Notes: generated from the letters alone by a model not told the origin. 40,399 nt of DNA from Candidatus Viridilinea mediisalina (GCF_002532535.1 NZ_NQWI01000042.1:1-40399), one strand, 5' to 3'. Counted from the stretch's first letter, positions 1 to 8,464 are shown. Numbers and translations: made by a program.

Positions 1-72
1 TGTTCCTCTGTTCCTCTGTTCCTCTGTTCCTCTGTTCCTCTGTTCCTCTGTTCCTCTGTTCCTCTGTTCCTC
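1..72. repeat. 8-bp microsatellite, nine perfect units
   Basis: Nine perfect head-to-tail copies of TGTTCCTC fill positions 1-72, followed by a partial unit to about 77. The array runs off the left edge, so its true length is unknown. It lies just past the uvrC stop codon. A closely related octamer (TGTTCTCC) fills the right end of the window. Confidence 0.95.
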
Positions 73-87
73 TGTTCTCAAAAGCCC

Positions 88-2061
88 TTACAACAGCCGC
101 TTCAGTTCCTCAGCGGCCTTGCGGGTCATGCCTGGCACGGCGGCCAACTCTTCGATACTGGCCTTGCGGATGCCCGCGAGTGAGCCGAAGACACGGAGCA
201 GCGCCTTTTTGCGTTTGGGACCAATGCCGGGGATGGTTTCGAGGTTGGAACTGAAGCTGTTTTTGCTGCGTAGCTTGCGGTGGTAGGTGATGGCAAAGCG
301 GTGCGCCTCTTCGTCTATGCGCTGGACGAGGTTCAAGGCGGGGCTGGTGCGTTCTAGCACAATTGCGTCGGGCTGGTTGGGGCGTACAAGATCGAAGCGG
401 TTGCGGTCGGGGCCTTTGGCCACCCCCGCGATCGGAATGTGGCTGAAGCCAAGGGCTTGGAGCGCCGCAACAGCCGCATTGACCTGGGCGCGGCCCCCGT
501 CCACCAGCAGCAGGTCGGGCATAACGGCCCAGGCTTCGCGGGCCTGCTGGCGCTTGGCCTCGGCTGCCTCCGGCTCGCGCTCCTCGGCGCTGGTACTTGC
601 TACATCAGGAGCGACGGGTTGCTCTTCGCTGGCCAGCGCCTCGGCGGCACGCTTGAAGCGCCGGGTGAGCACTTCGTGCAGTGAGGCGACATCATTAGCC
701 CCTTCCACCCCCTTGAGCTTGAAGCGTCGGTAGGCGCTGCTTTTGGGTTCGCCCTGTTCAAAGACCACCATGCTGGCGACGCTGTGTTGGCCTTGCAGGT
801 TGGAGATGTCGTAGCACTCGATGCGCTGCGGCAAGCCGGGCAGTTCCAGATGATCGCGCAACTCGCTTAGGCCCGCAATGGCGCGTTGCTCGCTGTTGAG
901 CCACTGCTGGCGTAGTTCGTCCAGTTTTTGACGGGCATTGTTGGTGGCCAATTGCACCAATTGCTGCTTCTCGCCGCGACGCGGTACGCTGATCTCGATA
1001 CGCTGGCCCACTTTCTTTTCGAGCCAGGCCGCGATCATCAGCGGCTCTTCAACATGCTCGGCCAAGAGCAGGGTCGGCGGCACGTTGGGCGCTTGATCGT
1101 AAAATTGGGTAATAAAGGAAGTCAACAGCGCTTGGTCGCTCTCATCTTCGGTGCCTTGCAGTGTAAATGGCTCAGTATTGACCAGCTTACCGCCGCGTAC
1201 AAAGAGTACCTGCACCACCGCGCTACCCTCCTCACGGGCAAAGGCAATCACGTCCTGATCTTCGTCTACACTACGCAACACCTGTTGGCGCTGCGAAATC
1301 TTCTCAATCGCCACAATCCGGTCACGCAGCAGCGCAGCCCGTTCAAAGTTCAGCTCATCGCTGGCCGCCTCCATCTCTTGGCGCAGCGAGCGCGTCACCT
1401 GTTCTGTCTTGCCCTCAAGGAAACGACAGACCGCCTCAATCGTAGCGCGATACTCCGCCTGGCTGACGAGGCCGGGCACACATGGGCCGAGGCAGCGCTT
1501 CATCTGGTGGTAGAGGCAAGGGCGACCCAGCCGCCGATAGCGCGTAAATTTGTCGTCTTTGCACTCGTAGGGCGGACGAAAGGCAAAGAGCCGATTGAGC
1601 AGATCGAGCGCCTTATAGACTGAGCCAGCACTAGCATAGGGGCCAAAATAGCGCGCCCCATCAGGCTGCACCTGGCGCGTCGAAAAGACGCGGGGCCACT
1701 CCTCTTGGAGCGTCACCTTGATATAAGGGTAGGATTTATCATCCTTGAGCAGAATGTTATAACGTGGGCGATGCTGCTTAATCAAATTCATCTCAAGCAA
1801 CAGCGCCTCAAGCTCACTCTGGGTAATAATCGTATCAAAATCGGCAATATGGCTCACCAAACGGCGCGTCTTAGCACTCAAGCTCCGGGGCGAACCAAAG
1901 TAGGAGCGCATGCGTTCACGCAGCTTTTTACCCTTACCCACATAGAGCAGCGTCCCCTGGGCATCTTTCCAGAGATAGACCCCCGGCGTATCGGGCACAC
2001 AGCGCAGACGCTCGGCAAAAGCTTCAGGATCGGGAATAGATGTGTGGGAAAAGTCTGGCAT
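88..2061 (-). CDS. uvrC: Excinuclease ABC subunit C (UvrC)
   Basis: UvrC makes the dual incisions in nucleotide excision repair after UvrAB has loaded on a DNA lesion. The 657-residue product has the family layout: an N-terminal GIY-YIG nuclease (GVYLW near residue 27, YVGKGK near 40), a cysteine cluster, a UVR motif for UvrB contact near residues 215-250, the RNase H-like C-terminal nuclease (CYDISNLQG), and a terminal helix-hairpin-helix region (IPGIGPKRKKALL). An acidic, Ala/Glu-rich insert of about 40 residues interrupts the RNase H-like part just before MPDLLLVDGG; this looks lineage-specific. The gene starts 21 bp after the stop of the upstream Uma2 gene on the same strand, so the two may be co-transcribed. 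uvrA and uvrB are not in the window. Confidence 0.97.
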   Translation of the reverse strand: MPDFSHTSIPDPEAFAERLRCVPDTPGVYLWKDAQGTLLYVGKGKKLRERMRSYFGSPRSLSAKTRRLVSHIADFDTIITQSELEALLLEMNLIKQHRPRYNILLKDDKSYPYIKVTLQEEWPRVFSTRQVQPDGARYFGPYASAGSVYKALDLLNRLFAFRPPYECKDDKFTRYRRLGRPCLYHQMKRCLGPCVPGLVSQAEYRATIEAVCRFLEGKTEQVTRSLRQEMEAASDELNFERAALLRDRIVAIEKISQRQQVLRSVDEDQDVIAFAREEGSAVVQVLFVRGGKLVNTEPFTLQGTEDESDQALLTSFITQFYDQAPNVPPTLLLAEHVEEPLMIAAWLEKKVGQRIEISVPRRGEKQQLVQLATNNARQKLDELRQQWLNSEQRAIAGLSELRDHLELPGLPQRIECYDISNLQGQHSVASMVVFEQGEPKSSAYRRFKLKGVEGANDVASLHEVLTRRFKRAAEALASEEQPVAPDVASTSAEEREPEAAEAKRQQAREAWAVMPDLLLVDGGRAQVNAAVAALQALGFSHIPIAGVAKGPDRNRFDLVRPNQPDAIVLERTSPALNLVQRIDEEAHRFAITYHRKLRSKNSFSSNLETIPGIGPKRKKALLRVFGSLAGIRKASIEELAAVPGMTRKAAEELKRLL

Positions 2062-2082
2062 AAGAGCACAGCGCCGCTTGAG

Positions 2083-2685
2083 CTAACCCTGTTCCCCAAA
2101 GAGTACCTCAGTCGGTGTGGCCCACCCTGGAAGCACAGTGCTAGGAATAATCGCCTGGCCACGGTAGACATGTTCGGCGCGGTAGATATTGCCCTCCAAG
2201 GTCAGCAACTCAACACTATGGCTAGCGGGATCAGCGATCCAATACTCGCGCACCCCTGCTGCTGCGTAGCGATCACGCTTCTCACGGCGGTCGTAGCTTG
2301 CCGTGCTGGGCGAGGTAATCTCGACAATCAGGTCGGGCGGGCCGACGATGCGCTGTTCGGTGAGGCTTGCCGCGCCGTCGCGTAGCACCACCACAATGTC
2401 GGGCTGAACAATGGTTGCGCCATCGAGTTGCACATCAACCGGCGCAGCAAAGACGCGCCCTGTGCCGCTGAATTGTACCGCTTGGAGCAGATGGTAGAAG
2501 ATAAGGCCACTCATCGTCTGATGGGCAAGGTTCGGGGCCGGAGTCATGCGGAGATCTCCATTGATCAACTCATAGCGCATGCCATCGTCGGGCAATTGCT
2601 CATAATCGGCAACTGTCCAGCATTCGTGCGCCGACGGAGTCATGTGGTACACAGAGCTCGTGACGAGGAGAATATCGTTTGACAT
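2083..2685 (-). CDS. Uma2 family endonuclease (DUF820, PD-(D/E)XK fold)
   Basis: The product is a 200-residue Uma2-family protein, a family heavily expanded in cyanobacteria and Chloroflexota and predicted to be restriction-like nucleases of unknown target. Visible hallmarks are YELINGDLRM near the N-terminus, the PDIVVV strand with its acidic residue, LIVEITSPST, and the YDRREKRDRYAAAGVREYWIADP block carrying the conserved lysine. The start chosen is the ATG at 2685, which has a textbook AGGAGG five bases upstream. The frame stays open for about 78 more codons, but that stretch runs through a 7-bp tandem repeat and a hairpin and is unlikely to be translated. It lies immediately upstream of uvrC on the same strand. 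Its role is not known. Confidence 0.9.
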   Translation of the reverse strand: MSNDILLVTSSVYHMTPSAHECWTVADYEQLPDDGMRYELINGDLRMTPAPNLAHQTMSGLIFYHLLQAVQFSGTGRVFAAPVDVQLDGATIVQPDIVVVLRDGAASLTEQRIVGPPDLIVEITSPSTASYDRREKRDRYAAAGVREYWIADPASHSVELLTLEGNIYRAEHVYRGQAIIPSTVLPGWATPTEVLFGEQG

Positions 2686-2714
2686 AGGAGCCTCCTGATG
2701 GTTTAAGGAGGTAA

Positions 2715-2806
2715 TACCATTTACGATTGTAGATTGTAGATTGTAGATTGTAGATTGTAGATTGTAGATTGTAGATTGTAGATTGTAGATTGTAGATTGT
2801 AGAACC
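2715..2806 (-). repeat. Derivative of the 102-bp TIR element with 11 x 7-bp array
   Basis: Read on the plus strand it begins TACCATTTAC (the element's right terminal repeat), then has eleven perfect copies of GATTGTA (2725-2801), then GAACCATCC, which resembles the junction next to the 7-bp array in other copies. The ~50-bp central part of the full element is missing. TAA precedes the terminal repeat, as in full copies, but no matching duplicate is seen at the far end. It lies between the Uma2 RBS and the hairpin after korC. Confidence 0.8.
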
Positions 2807-2841
2807 ATCCACATGTTGGGGCGACAGCCCCCAAAGCCTGT

Positions 2842-2886
2842 TTTTTGTTCCGTGTTGGCGGCTTCGCCGCCAACACGGAACAAAAA
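2842..2886. repeat. Perfect 21-bp hairpin, dispersed family copy 1
   Basis: A 21-bp perfect stem with loop TTC. The core is GTGTTGGCGGC/GCCGCCAACAC, the outer stem is GTTCC/GGAAC, and there is a T5 tract on the left and A5 on the right. A second GC-rich palindrome follows at about 2897-2917. It is downstream of the last kor gene. Because the T tract is on the left and A tract on the right, neither strand has the stem-then-U-tract order of an intrinsic terminator within the stem, although GCG and a T7 run follow on the plus strand. Confidence 0.9.
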
Positions 2887-2943
2887 GCGTTTTTTTGGGG
2901 GCGGCGAAGCCGCTCCCAAAGCCCCGCCGAGGGCACTTGCTGC

Positions 2944-3492
2944 TTACCCGCGCCCCAAGCCCTTCAACTCATGCCCCGCCGCTATGCCCGCTGCGAGCGC
3001 ACGTTCGTTGAGTTCCTTGAAGCGTGCCGGTACGCTCTTGATCGTGGAGGCGTGGATGGCCTCTTCCGAGACGACGCCGGTGATGGCCGTTACGGCACCG
3101 AGCATGACGATGTTGGCGACGACGGTGTTGCCCAGGTTCTCAGCAATGCGGGTGGCCGGAATGGGATAGGCCCGCTCCGGCAGATCGGGGATGACAACCA
3201 GATCAGGGTCAATGATGATCGTCCCGTCGGGTTTGACGTCACGTCCGTAGCGAGTGAAGGCTTCGATTGACATGGCGATCAGGATGTCGGCCACATGCAC
3301 GCCGGGGCAGCCAATCGGCTTGTCGTCAATGATCACCTCGGCACGCGCCGCGCCGCCACGCGCCTCCGGGCCGTAGGATTGGCTCTGGCAGGCAATCAGG
3401 TTGTCGTAGACTGCCGCCGCTTTGCCGAGGATCACTGAGGCGGTGATCACGCCTTGCCCCCCAAAGCCGCAGATACGAATTTCTTGTCTCAT
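2944..3492 (-). CDS. korC: 2-oxoacid:ferredoxin oxidoreductase, gamma subunit (KorC-like)
   Basis: This 182-residue protein matches the gamma subunit of multisubunit 2-oxoacid:ferredoxin oxidoreductases. GFGGQGV at residues 9-15 is the classic N-terminal signature, followed by the SYGPEARGG block. In four-subunit 2-oxoglutarate, pyruvate or 2-ketoisovalerate enzymes this subunit supports CoA/TPP chemistry at the subunit interface. Its start overlaps the beta-subunit stop by four bases (ATGA), so the two are translationally coupled. It is the last gene of the Hdr-Frd-Kor cluster. The substrate cannot be fixed from sequence alone; 2-oxoglutarate is favoured because the same operon carries fumarate reductase. 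Confidence 0.92.
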   Translation of the reverse strand: MRQEIRICGFGGQGVITASVILGKAAAVYDNLIACQSQSYGPEARGGAARAEVIIDDKPIGCPGVHVADILIAMSIEAFTRYGRDVKPDGTIIIDPDLVVIPDLPERAYPIPATRIAENLGNTVVANIVMLGAVTAITGVVSEEAIHASTIKSVPARFKELNERALAAGIAAGHELKGLGRG

Positions 3493-4349
3493 AGTTTCAC
3501 CTGCTCGACAAGCTTGGCCCAGCGCTCTTCAAAACTCTCGCGCTCAGTGTCCCGCAAGACGCCAACCTTGAGCTTGTGCTTGATCTCTTCCTGCTCTTCG
3601 AGCGTACCAAACTCCATAATGTGTTCAAAGTCATCGAGCAGGACGGTATTCTCACGGTACCACTGCCAAATCGCCTCAACCCCTTTGAGGCCATTTCTGC
3701 CGCCGTAGGCGGTCGGGCAGGGCACGAGCATCTCGATCAGGGCGAAGCCACGCTTGGCAATGCCTTGGGCAATGGACTTAATCGGCGGATAGGGCTGGTT
3801 GACGGTCCAGCGGGCGACGTAGGGCGCCTCAAGCGCCAACGCCAGCGCACAGATGTCCATCGGGTACTCGACGTTGCCGTAGGGCGTCGTGGTACTCAGG
3901 CCGCCAATCGGTGTTGTCGGCGCCGATTGGCCACCCGTCATCCCGTAGATATAGTTATTCACCAGAATGACCGTCATGTCCATGTTGCGCCGAATCGTGT
4001 GGAGCAGGTGATTGCCCCCAATCCCCGCGCCGTCACCGTCGCCGGTAAAGACGATCACCTTGAGGTTGGGGTTGGCGGCTTTGATGCCCGAAGCGAACGA
4101 GAGGGCGCGTCCATGGGTGGTGTGCATGCCATCGGCATTGACATAGCCCGAAAGGCGCGACGAGCAGCCGATGCCCGAAACAAAGACCACCTGATCGAGA
4201 TCGACCTGAAGTTCGTCCAGCGCCCAGAGGGTATAGTTGAGTACATTGCCCAAGCCGCAGCCATCACAAAAGATCGTGGGCATCATCTCTTGGCGCAGGT
4301 AGACATCGCGCAATTCGGCGGCAGTCTTTGGTTTTAGCAGAGTTGACAT
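3489..4349 (-). CDS. korB: 2-oxoacid:ferredoxin oxidoreductase, beta subunit (TPP-binding, KorB-like)
   Basis: The 286-residue beta subunit binds thiamine pyrophosphate and the catalytic 4Fe-4S cluster. CDGCG at residues 28-32, a further Cys in GIGCSS, and the TPP motif from GDGDGAGIGG (about residue 103) to NN at 131-132 are all present. The HTTHGRA segment is typical of 2-oxoglutarate/2-oxoacid synthases. The enzyme either oxidises a 2-oxoacid to acyl-CoA plus CO2 with ferredoxin as acceptor, or runs in reverse as a carboxylase when reduced ferredoxin is supplied. The gene overlaps korA by 16 bp and korC by 4 bp, which implies tight coupling. Confidence 0.94.
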   Translation of the reverse strand: MSTLLKPKTAAELRDVYLRQEMMPTIFCDGCGLGNVLNYTLWALDELQVDLDQVVFVSGIGCSSRLSGYVNADGMHTTHGRALSFASGIKAANPNLKVIVFTGDGDGAGIGGNHLLHTIRRNMDMTVILVNNYIYGMTGGQSAPTTPIGGLSTTTPYGNVEYPMDICALALALEAPYVARWTVNQPYPPIKSIAQGIAKRGFALIEMLVPCPTAYGGRNGLKGVEAIWQWYRENTVLLDDFEHIMEFGTLEEQEEIKHKLKVGVLRDTERESFEERWAKLVEQVKL

Positions 4350-5506
4350 TGAAGCTCCTCCAGGGCCGTTAGGATCTCAACCGGGGTGTGGATTTCGCCG
4401 CCGATGCGGAAGAGCGGCGCGACCTTGCAGCGTCCGGCGACCGCTTCGCGGATGGGGTGGATCATCTGGCCCAAGTTCATTTCGGGTACCAGAATGGCCT
4501 GCACGCACTCGGACCAACGGGCCACGGTGTCATCGGGGAAGGGCCAGATGGTGATCAGGCGCAACATGCCCACCTTGATGCCCTTGCTGCGCGCCTGTTC
4601 TACCACATCGCGACAGGTGCGGGCCGTAATACCATAGGTGATAATTGCGATGTCGCAGTCATCGGCGTAGAACTCTTCGTAGCGAATGATCTGGTCGCGG
4701 TGGTTGTTGATCTTATCGGCCAGTCGGCGCACCAGTTTATCGTGAATCTCGGCACTGGAGCTACGCGGCAAACCTTGCTCATTATGGGTCAGGCCGGTGA
4801 CATAGGTGCGATGGCCGGAGCCAAAGGGGGCAAAGGTTGGCACCAAGCTCGCATCGGTAGCGAAGGGCAGATATTTGCCCTGGCCATTGAACATAGGCCG
4901 TTCGACCAACTCCAACTCGTCCTCATCAGGAATAACGAGGCGCTCGCGCATATGGCCCAATTCGCCATCAATAAAGAGCAAAACCGGCGTGCGGAACTGC
5001 TCAGAGAGATTGAAGGCCACAATAGTCAGATCGAGCGACTCCTGGATCGAGGCGGGGCAGAGCATAATAATCTCATGGTCACCGTGGGTACCCCAACGGG
5101 CCTGCATCATATCGCCATAGGCGCCCATGGTTGGCTGGCCGGTCGAGGGGCCGGAGCGCTGCACATTGACCACCACGCAGGGCGTTTCGGTCATAATGGC
5201 ATAGCCCAAATTCTCCTGCATCAGTGAAAAGCCCGGGCCAGAGGTGGAGGTCATCGTCTTCGCGCCGGTCCAACTGGCACCCACCAGCGCACCCATACTC
5301 GCGATCTCGTCCTCCATCTGGATGTAGCAGCCGCCGACAAGAGGTAGGAGGATCGACATCTGCTCGGCCACTTCAGTTGCGGGCGTAATCGGATAGCCCG
5401 CAAAGAAATTGCAGCCCGCCAAAAGAGCCCCATAGGCACACGCATCATCGCCCTGAATAAACTGAACCTTATCGCCCAGGGCGCGGCGGATCAATGCTCT
5501 ATCCAT
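4334..5506 (-). CDS. korA: 2-oxoacid:ferredoxin oxidoreductase, alpha subunit (KorA-like)
   Basis: The 390-residue alpha subunit shows the pyrimidine-binding half of the TPP site (GYPITPATEVAE near residue 37), MEDEIASMGA, and TSTSGPGFSLM, the family hallmarks that position TPP and substrate. The length fits the stand-alone alpha subunit of a four-subunit enzyme; there is no fused gamma domain, and gamma is encoded separately as korC. The start overlaps the upstream ferredoxin subunit korD by eight bases. Together the D-A-B-C genes would make a complete KGOR/VOR-type complex in the cytoplasm. Confidence 0.94.
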   Translation of the reverse strand: MDRALIRRALGDKVQFIQGDDACAYGALLAGCNFFAGYPITPATEVAEQMSILLPLVGGCYIQMEDEIASMGALVGASWTGAKTMTSTSGPGFSLMQENLGYAIMTETPCVVVNVQRSGPSTGQPTMGAYGDMMQARWGTHGDHEIIMLCPASIQESLDLTIVAFNLSEQFRTPVLLFIDGELGHMRERLVIPDEDELELVERPMFNGQGKYLPFATDASLVPTFAPFGSGHRTYVTGLTHNEQGLPRSSSAEIHDKLVRRLADKINNHRDQIIRYEEFYADDCDIAIITYGITARTCRDVVEQARSKGIKVGMLRLITIWPFPDDTVARWSECVQAILVPEMNLGQMIHPIREAVAGRCKVAPLFRIGGEIHTPVEILTALEELQCQLC

Positions 5507-5735
5507 GCAGCGCCACCTCTTCCTCTTCAGTCACCGTAATCGCAAAATCGGGACAGAGCAACTCACAGAGCCGACAGCCGTTACAACGCGCCACCAACGC
5601 CAACTCAGGCGGATGGATACCACGCGGCGAAAAGCGCTCGGCAATGCGGAGCGCCTGCGTTGGGCAATGGATGTAGCAGAGTTTACACCCCTTGCACCAA
5701 CGTTCATCTATCAGGATGTTGTATGTTTGTTCCAT
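5499..5735 (-). CDS. korD: 2-oxoacid:ferredoxin oxidoreductase, delta subunit (2x[4Fe-4S] ferredoxin)
   Basis: This 78-residue ferredoxin-like subunit has two complete CxxCxxCxxxCP motifs, at C14/17/20/24 and C51/54/57/61, with a longer-than-usual spacer between them. It relays electrons between the TPP/4Fe-4S site of KorAB and external ferredoxin. It is the first gene of the kor block. The 111-bp gap to the fumarate reductase gene upstream holds two palindromes, including a 27-bp perfect hairpin. Confidence 0.93.
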   Translation of the reverse strand: MEQTYNILIDERWCKGCKLCYIHCPTQALRIAERFSPRGIHPPELALVARCNGCRLCELLCPDFAITVTEEEEVALHG

Positions 5736-5791
5736 AGTTTTGCACTTTCGCCTAGCGGCGGGGGTTTTGTGGCGGCTGCGCCGCCCCCAAA

Positions 5792-5848
5792 AGCCTCGTT
5801 CTGTTCTATTGTGACGGCTGCGCCGTCACAATAGAACAGAACGAGGCT
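5792..5848. repeat. Perfect 27-bp hairpin between frdA and korD, dispersed family copy 2
   Basis: A 27-bp perfect stem with loop TGC. The core GTGACGGC/GCCGTCAC parallels the GTTGGCGGC core of other copies, and the outer stem (CTCGTTCTGTTCTA) is unrelated in sequence but perfectly self-complementary. It overlaps the first two bases of the frdA stop codon. A smaller GC palindrome (GGCGGCTGCGCCGCC) lies at about 5771-5785. No U tract follows the stem on either strand, so it is not a standard terminator. Confidence 0.9.
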
Positions 5849-7496
5849 ACAACGGAATATCCAAATACCGCTCCAATGCCTCTTTGCCGCGATAGTCTGG
5901 GAGGATGCGCGGGGCGGTACGGGTGGTCTTGATGCCGGCGTCGCGCATGTGGCGTTCGTAGGTGGCGACATGCTCAAGGCTGAGGCGTGTGGGCTGGGCC
6001 TGTTCGCGCACGTAGTTGGCCGCAGCGATGCCAGCCCGGCGCCCAAAGACGTTGAAGTCGAGCAGCGAGTTGCCCATGAGCCGGTTTTTGCCATGCACGC
6101 CGCCCATCACTTCGCCCGCTGCATAGAGCCCCGGCACGGTTGTGGCACCATCTGGGTTGGTGATAATGCCGCCATTCTGGTAGTGTAGCGTAGGGAAGAC
6201 CAGAATGGGGTCGCGGGTCATGTCAATGCCGAAGCGCGTGTACATACGGAACATTGCGGGCAACGCCGAGCGAATCGTGCCCGGCCCGTGGATGATGTCC
6301 ACCATGGGGGCATCGAGCCAGACACCTTGGATGCCGTGGGGCGTTGGGATGCCTAGTCCAAGGCTGCACTCGCGGATAAAGGCCGAAGCCTCAACATCAC
6401 GCGGCTCTAGTGGGTAGACAAACTGTTCGCCTTTGCAATTCACCGGCTGGGCACCCATACCGCGTACCTTCTCGGTAATCAGCAGGCCCGCCATTTGTGC
6501 CGGGAAGGCCGCGCCGGTCGGGTGGTACTGGATAGCATCCAAATCTACCAACTCCGCCCCGGCCCGGTAGGCCAAAATCAGCCCATCAGCCGTCGCGCCG
6601 TAGTGGTTCGTGGTCGGGTACTGCTGCATATGCAAGCGCCCCAAGCCCCCCGTCGTGACAATCGTCGCCTTGGCGCGCACAATGTGGTAGCGTTTGGTCT
6701 CTAGGTTCACCAAGACGGCCCCCGCAACATGGCCACGCTCGTCGCAGAGCAGTTCAATCGCAGGCGAGAATTCAACCACAGGGATGTGCAGGTTGCGTGC
6801 CTCATCGCGCAGCACGCGCATAATCTCGAGGCCGGTATAGTCACGCGCCGAGTGCATGCGGTTGCGCGAGGTGCCACCGCCCGGATGCATCACAAAATTG
6901 CCCTGCTCGTCTTTGTCATACATCACACCCAACTGCTCGTGCCAATGGATAATCAGCGGTGCATCGCTCACCAGCGCCTCAACCAGTTCGGGGCGATTGG
7001 TAAAATGACCACCGCCCATCGCATCAAGAAAGTGCTGGGCAGGCGAATCATGGGGCCGGTCGGCGGACTGAATGCCGCCCTGGGCCATGGTTGAGTTGGA
7101 GTCACCATGGCGCAGCTTGGTGGCAATCAGTACGCGGCTGGGATCAAGCCCCGCCTGTACCGCCCAGATTGCCGCCACTGTCCCAGCCCCACCGCCACCA
7201 ATGATCAAAAGGTCAACATCGCTATCAACATCGTTCAGATCAAGGCTGGCACTCACCAACGGGCGCGCCTCGAAGAGATCGGCCAACTCATGGTTGAGCA
7301 GCATGCCCTTATTCGGCCCAAAGAGCAACGGGCGCTTCGCGCCATCTTTATAGTCGGGGTGGTGACCAAGCAGCAACTCTCGCCGCTGCTCTGGCGTCAT
7401 GGCCGGAAAGGTGCGCCCCAAGCGTGTGGGGCGCGTCTGCTCAACGAGGGCGATACTCTCGCGCATCGCAGCAGGGTAACCATCAATCAATTCCAT
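5847..7496 (-). CDS. frdA: Soluble fumarate reductase / succinate dehydrogenase flavoprotein subunit
   Basis: The 549-residue product is an FAD protein of the succinate dehydrogenase/fumarate reductase/L-aspartate oxidase superfamily. Visible are the Rossmann motif LIIGGGGAGT (about residues 97-106), SNSTMAQGGIQ, HPGGGTSRNR, AIQYHPTG, PTLHYQNGGI and HGKNRLMGNSLLDFNVFGRRAG. The His that carries covalent FAD in membrane SdhA/FrdA (HTxAAQGG) is replaced by a Ser/Thr-type sequence, so FAD is probably non-covalent. About 95 residues precede the FAD motif, longer than usual. The start at 7496 was chosen because the protein becomes family-like there and GGAGC lies upstream; the frame is open further but reads through repeat DNA. 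It follows frdB, with no membrane-anchor gene beside it, which suggests a soluble enzyme fed by the Hdr proteins. Confidence 0.88.
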   Translation of the reverse strand: MELIDGYPAAMRESIALVEQTRPTRLGRTFPAMTPEQRRELLLGHHPDYKDGAKRPLLFGPNKGMLLNHELADLFEARPLVSASLDLNDVDSDVDLLIIGGGGAGTVAAIWAVQAGLDPSRVLIATKLRHGDSNSTMAQGGIQSADRPHDSPAQHFLDAMGGGHFTNRPELVEALVSDAPLIIHWHEQLGVMYDKDEQGNFVMHPGGGTSRNRMHSARDYTGLEIMRVLRDEARNLHIPVVEFSPAIELLCDERGHVAGAVLVNLETKRYHIVRAKATIVTTGGLGRLHMQQYPTTNHYGATADGLILAYRAGAELVDLDAIQYHPTGAAFPAQMAGLLITEKVRGMGAQPVNCKGEQFVYPLEPRDVEASAFIRECSLGLGIPTPHGIQGVWLDAPMVDIIHGPGTIRSALPAMFRMYTRFGIDMTRDPILVFPTLHYQNGGIITNPDGATTVPGLYAAGEVMGGVHGKNRLMGNSLLDFNVFGRRAGIAAANYVREQAQPTRLSLEHVATYERHMRDAGIKTTRTAPRILPDYRGKEALERYLDIPL

Positions 7497-7573
7497 AGAA
7501 GCTTTGCTCCCTATCTGGGGGGCTTGCGCCCCGGGTTGTGAACGTATGTGGCCTGCGGCCCCTGATACAAAAT

Positions 7574-7594
7574 CCGATAGCCGATAGCCGATAG
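7574..7594. repeat. Short 7-bp tandem repeat (CCGATAG x3)
   Basis: Three perfect CCGATAG units lie in the 197-bp spacer between frdB and frdA. The rest of this spacer shows no gene and only weak dyads. Confidence 0.75.
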
Positions 7595-7693
7595 CTGAAA
7601 GCCGGACATGGCGTCTCAATGCGCTTGAATGTCATGGAGCGAAGAAAGCACTGTTTTTATCAACCTTTCGGCTATGGGATTTTCGGATTTTTA

Positions 7694-8464
7694 TCACACT
7701 TCAATCTCATCCTTATAGTCCACCGGATCCATCGGCGAATTGTAGTGTTGGATGGCACTAAAGGGTTCCTTGTTTTCCTCCGAGGTCTCAAAGGTGCGCT
7801 GCTCATAGCGGGCGCGCAGTTCCTCTTGCGAGAGCGCCATGAGGGCGTTGAGGTCGGCAATCAGGTTGCCCGTCTGCAATTCTGCGACGCGTGCGGCCAG
7901 TTGGGGCGAGTCGGGGGTGACGTATTTGCCGTAGAGCCGCCGTGCTAACAGGCCCACCGCGTAGTGTTTGATGTCGGCAGGGCAGCGGCTGGAGCAGATA
8001 CCACAGGCAATGCAGTCGAACGAGAGCATTGCGGCCCGTTCGATGTCGCCGCGCAAACTGGCTTGCACATAGTCCATCACCTGAAGCCCCTGCGGACAGG
8101 CGCGGGTACATGTGTTACAGGCGACACAACCGGCAATCTCTGGGAAGTGTTGGAGCAGCGTGTTGGGCTTGGCGGCAATTTGGTGCAGATCGTAGCGGCG
8201 GCTTACCACCGGCACAAACGGCATCTGTACGAGGCACATCCCATCTTCCACCAGGGTCTGACAGGCAAGCGCCGTAAAGATACGGTGGTTGTCGCTGCGC
8301 CGGTAGAGCGTTGGGCATGCACCGCAGAAGCCGCCGCGACACCCCGCGCCCCGCACGAGTTTGTAGCCTGCATATTCAATGGCGGCCATAATCGTCAGCC
8401 CAGTGGGCACTTGGTAGTTTTTGCCCATCAACTGCATGGTGATCATTCCGGTCTGCTCGCTCAT
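7694..8464 (-). CDS. frdB: Fumarate reductase / succinate dehydrogenase iron-sulfur subunit
   Basis: The 256-residue protein has an N-terminal plant-type 2Fe-2S domain (GCRGGFCGAC, C42/C47/C50, plus C68) and a C-terminal domain with two complete four-cysteine motifs (C113/116/119/123 and C151/154/157/161). Canonical SdhB/FrdB carries one 4Fe-4S and one 3Fe-4S cluster; here both motifs look able to hold 4Fe-4S. The start at 8464 has AGGAG eight bases upstream; the in-frame extension to 8605 reads through the hairpin repeat and is rejected. It would pass electrons to the FrdA flavin. With HdrB and HdrC just upstream, and no quinone-binding anchor, the donor is likely an Hdr-type subunit and not menaquinol. 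Thiol:fumarate reductase (TfrAB) is the nearest known analogy. Confidence 0.88.
   Translation of the reverse strand: MSEQTGMITMQLMGKNYQVPTGLTIMAAIEYAGYKLVRGAGCRGGFCGACPTLYRRSDNHRIFTALACQTLVEDGMCLVQMPFVPVVSRRYDLHQIAAKPNTLLQHFPEIAGCVACNTCTRACPQGLQVMDYVQASLRGDIERAAMLSFDCIACGICSSRCPADIKHYAVGLLARRLYGKYVTPDSPQLAARVAELQTGNLIADLNALMALSQEELRARYEQRTFETSEENKEPFSAIQHYNSPMDPVDYKDEIEV

Noticed and set aside
287-1623. Plus-strand open frames across uvrC
   Set aside because: They are antisense to a clear UvrC and have no domain signature; high GC keeps such frames open.
2722-2803. Heptamer array as a CRISPR
   Set aside because: Units are 7 bp with no spacers, no cas genes are present, and the ends belong to the TIR element.
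2686-2919. In-frame N-terminal extension of the Uma2 protein
   Set aside because: It reads through eleven GATTGTA repeats and a hairpin, while the ATG at 2685 has a perfect AGGAGG RBS and matches family length.
5792-5848. Family hairpins as intrinsic terminators
   Set aside because: The T tract is left and the A tract right of the GC stem (or absent), so no strand has a GC stem directly followed by a U tract; some also sit in the middle of an operon.
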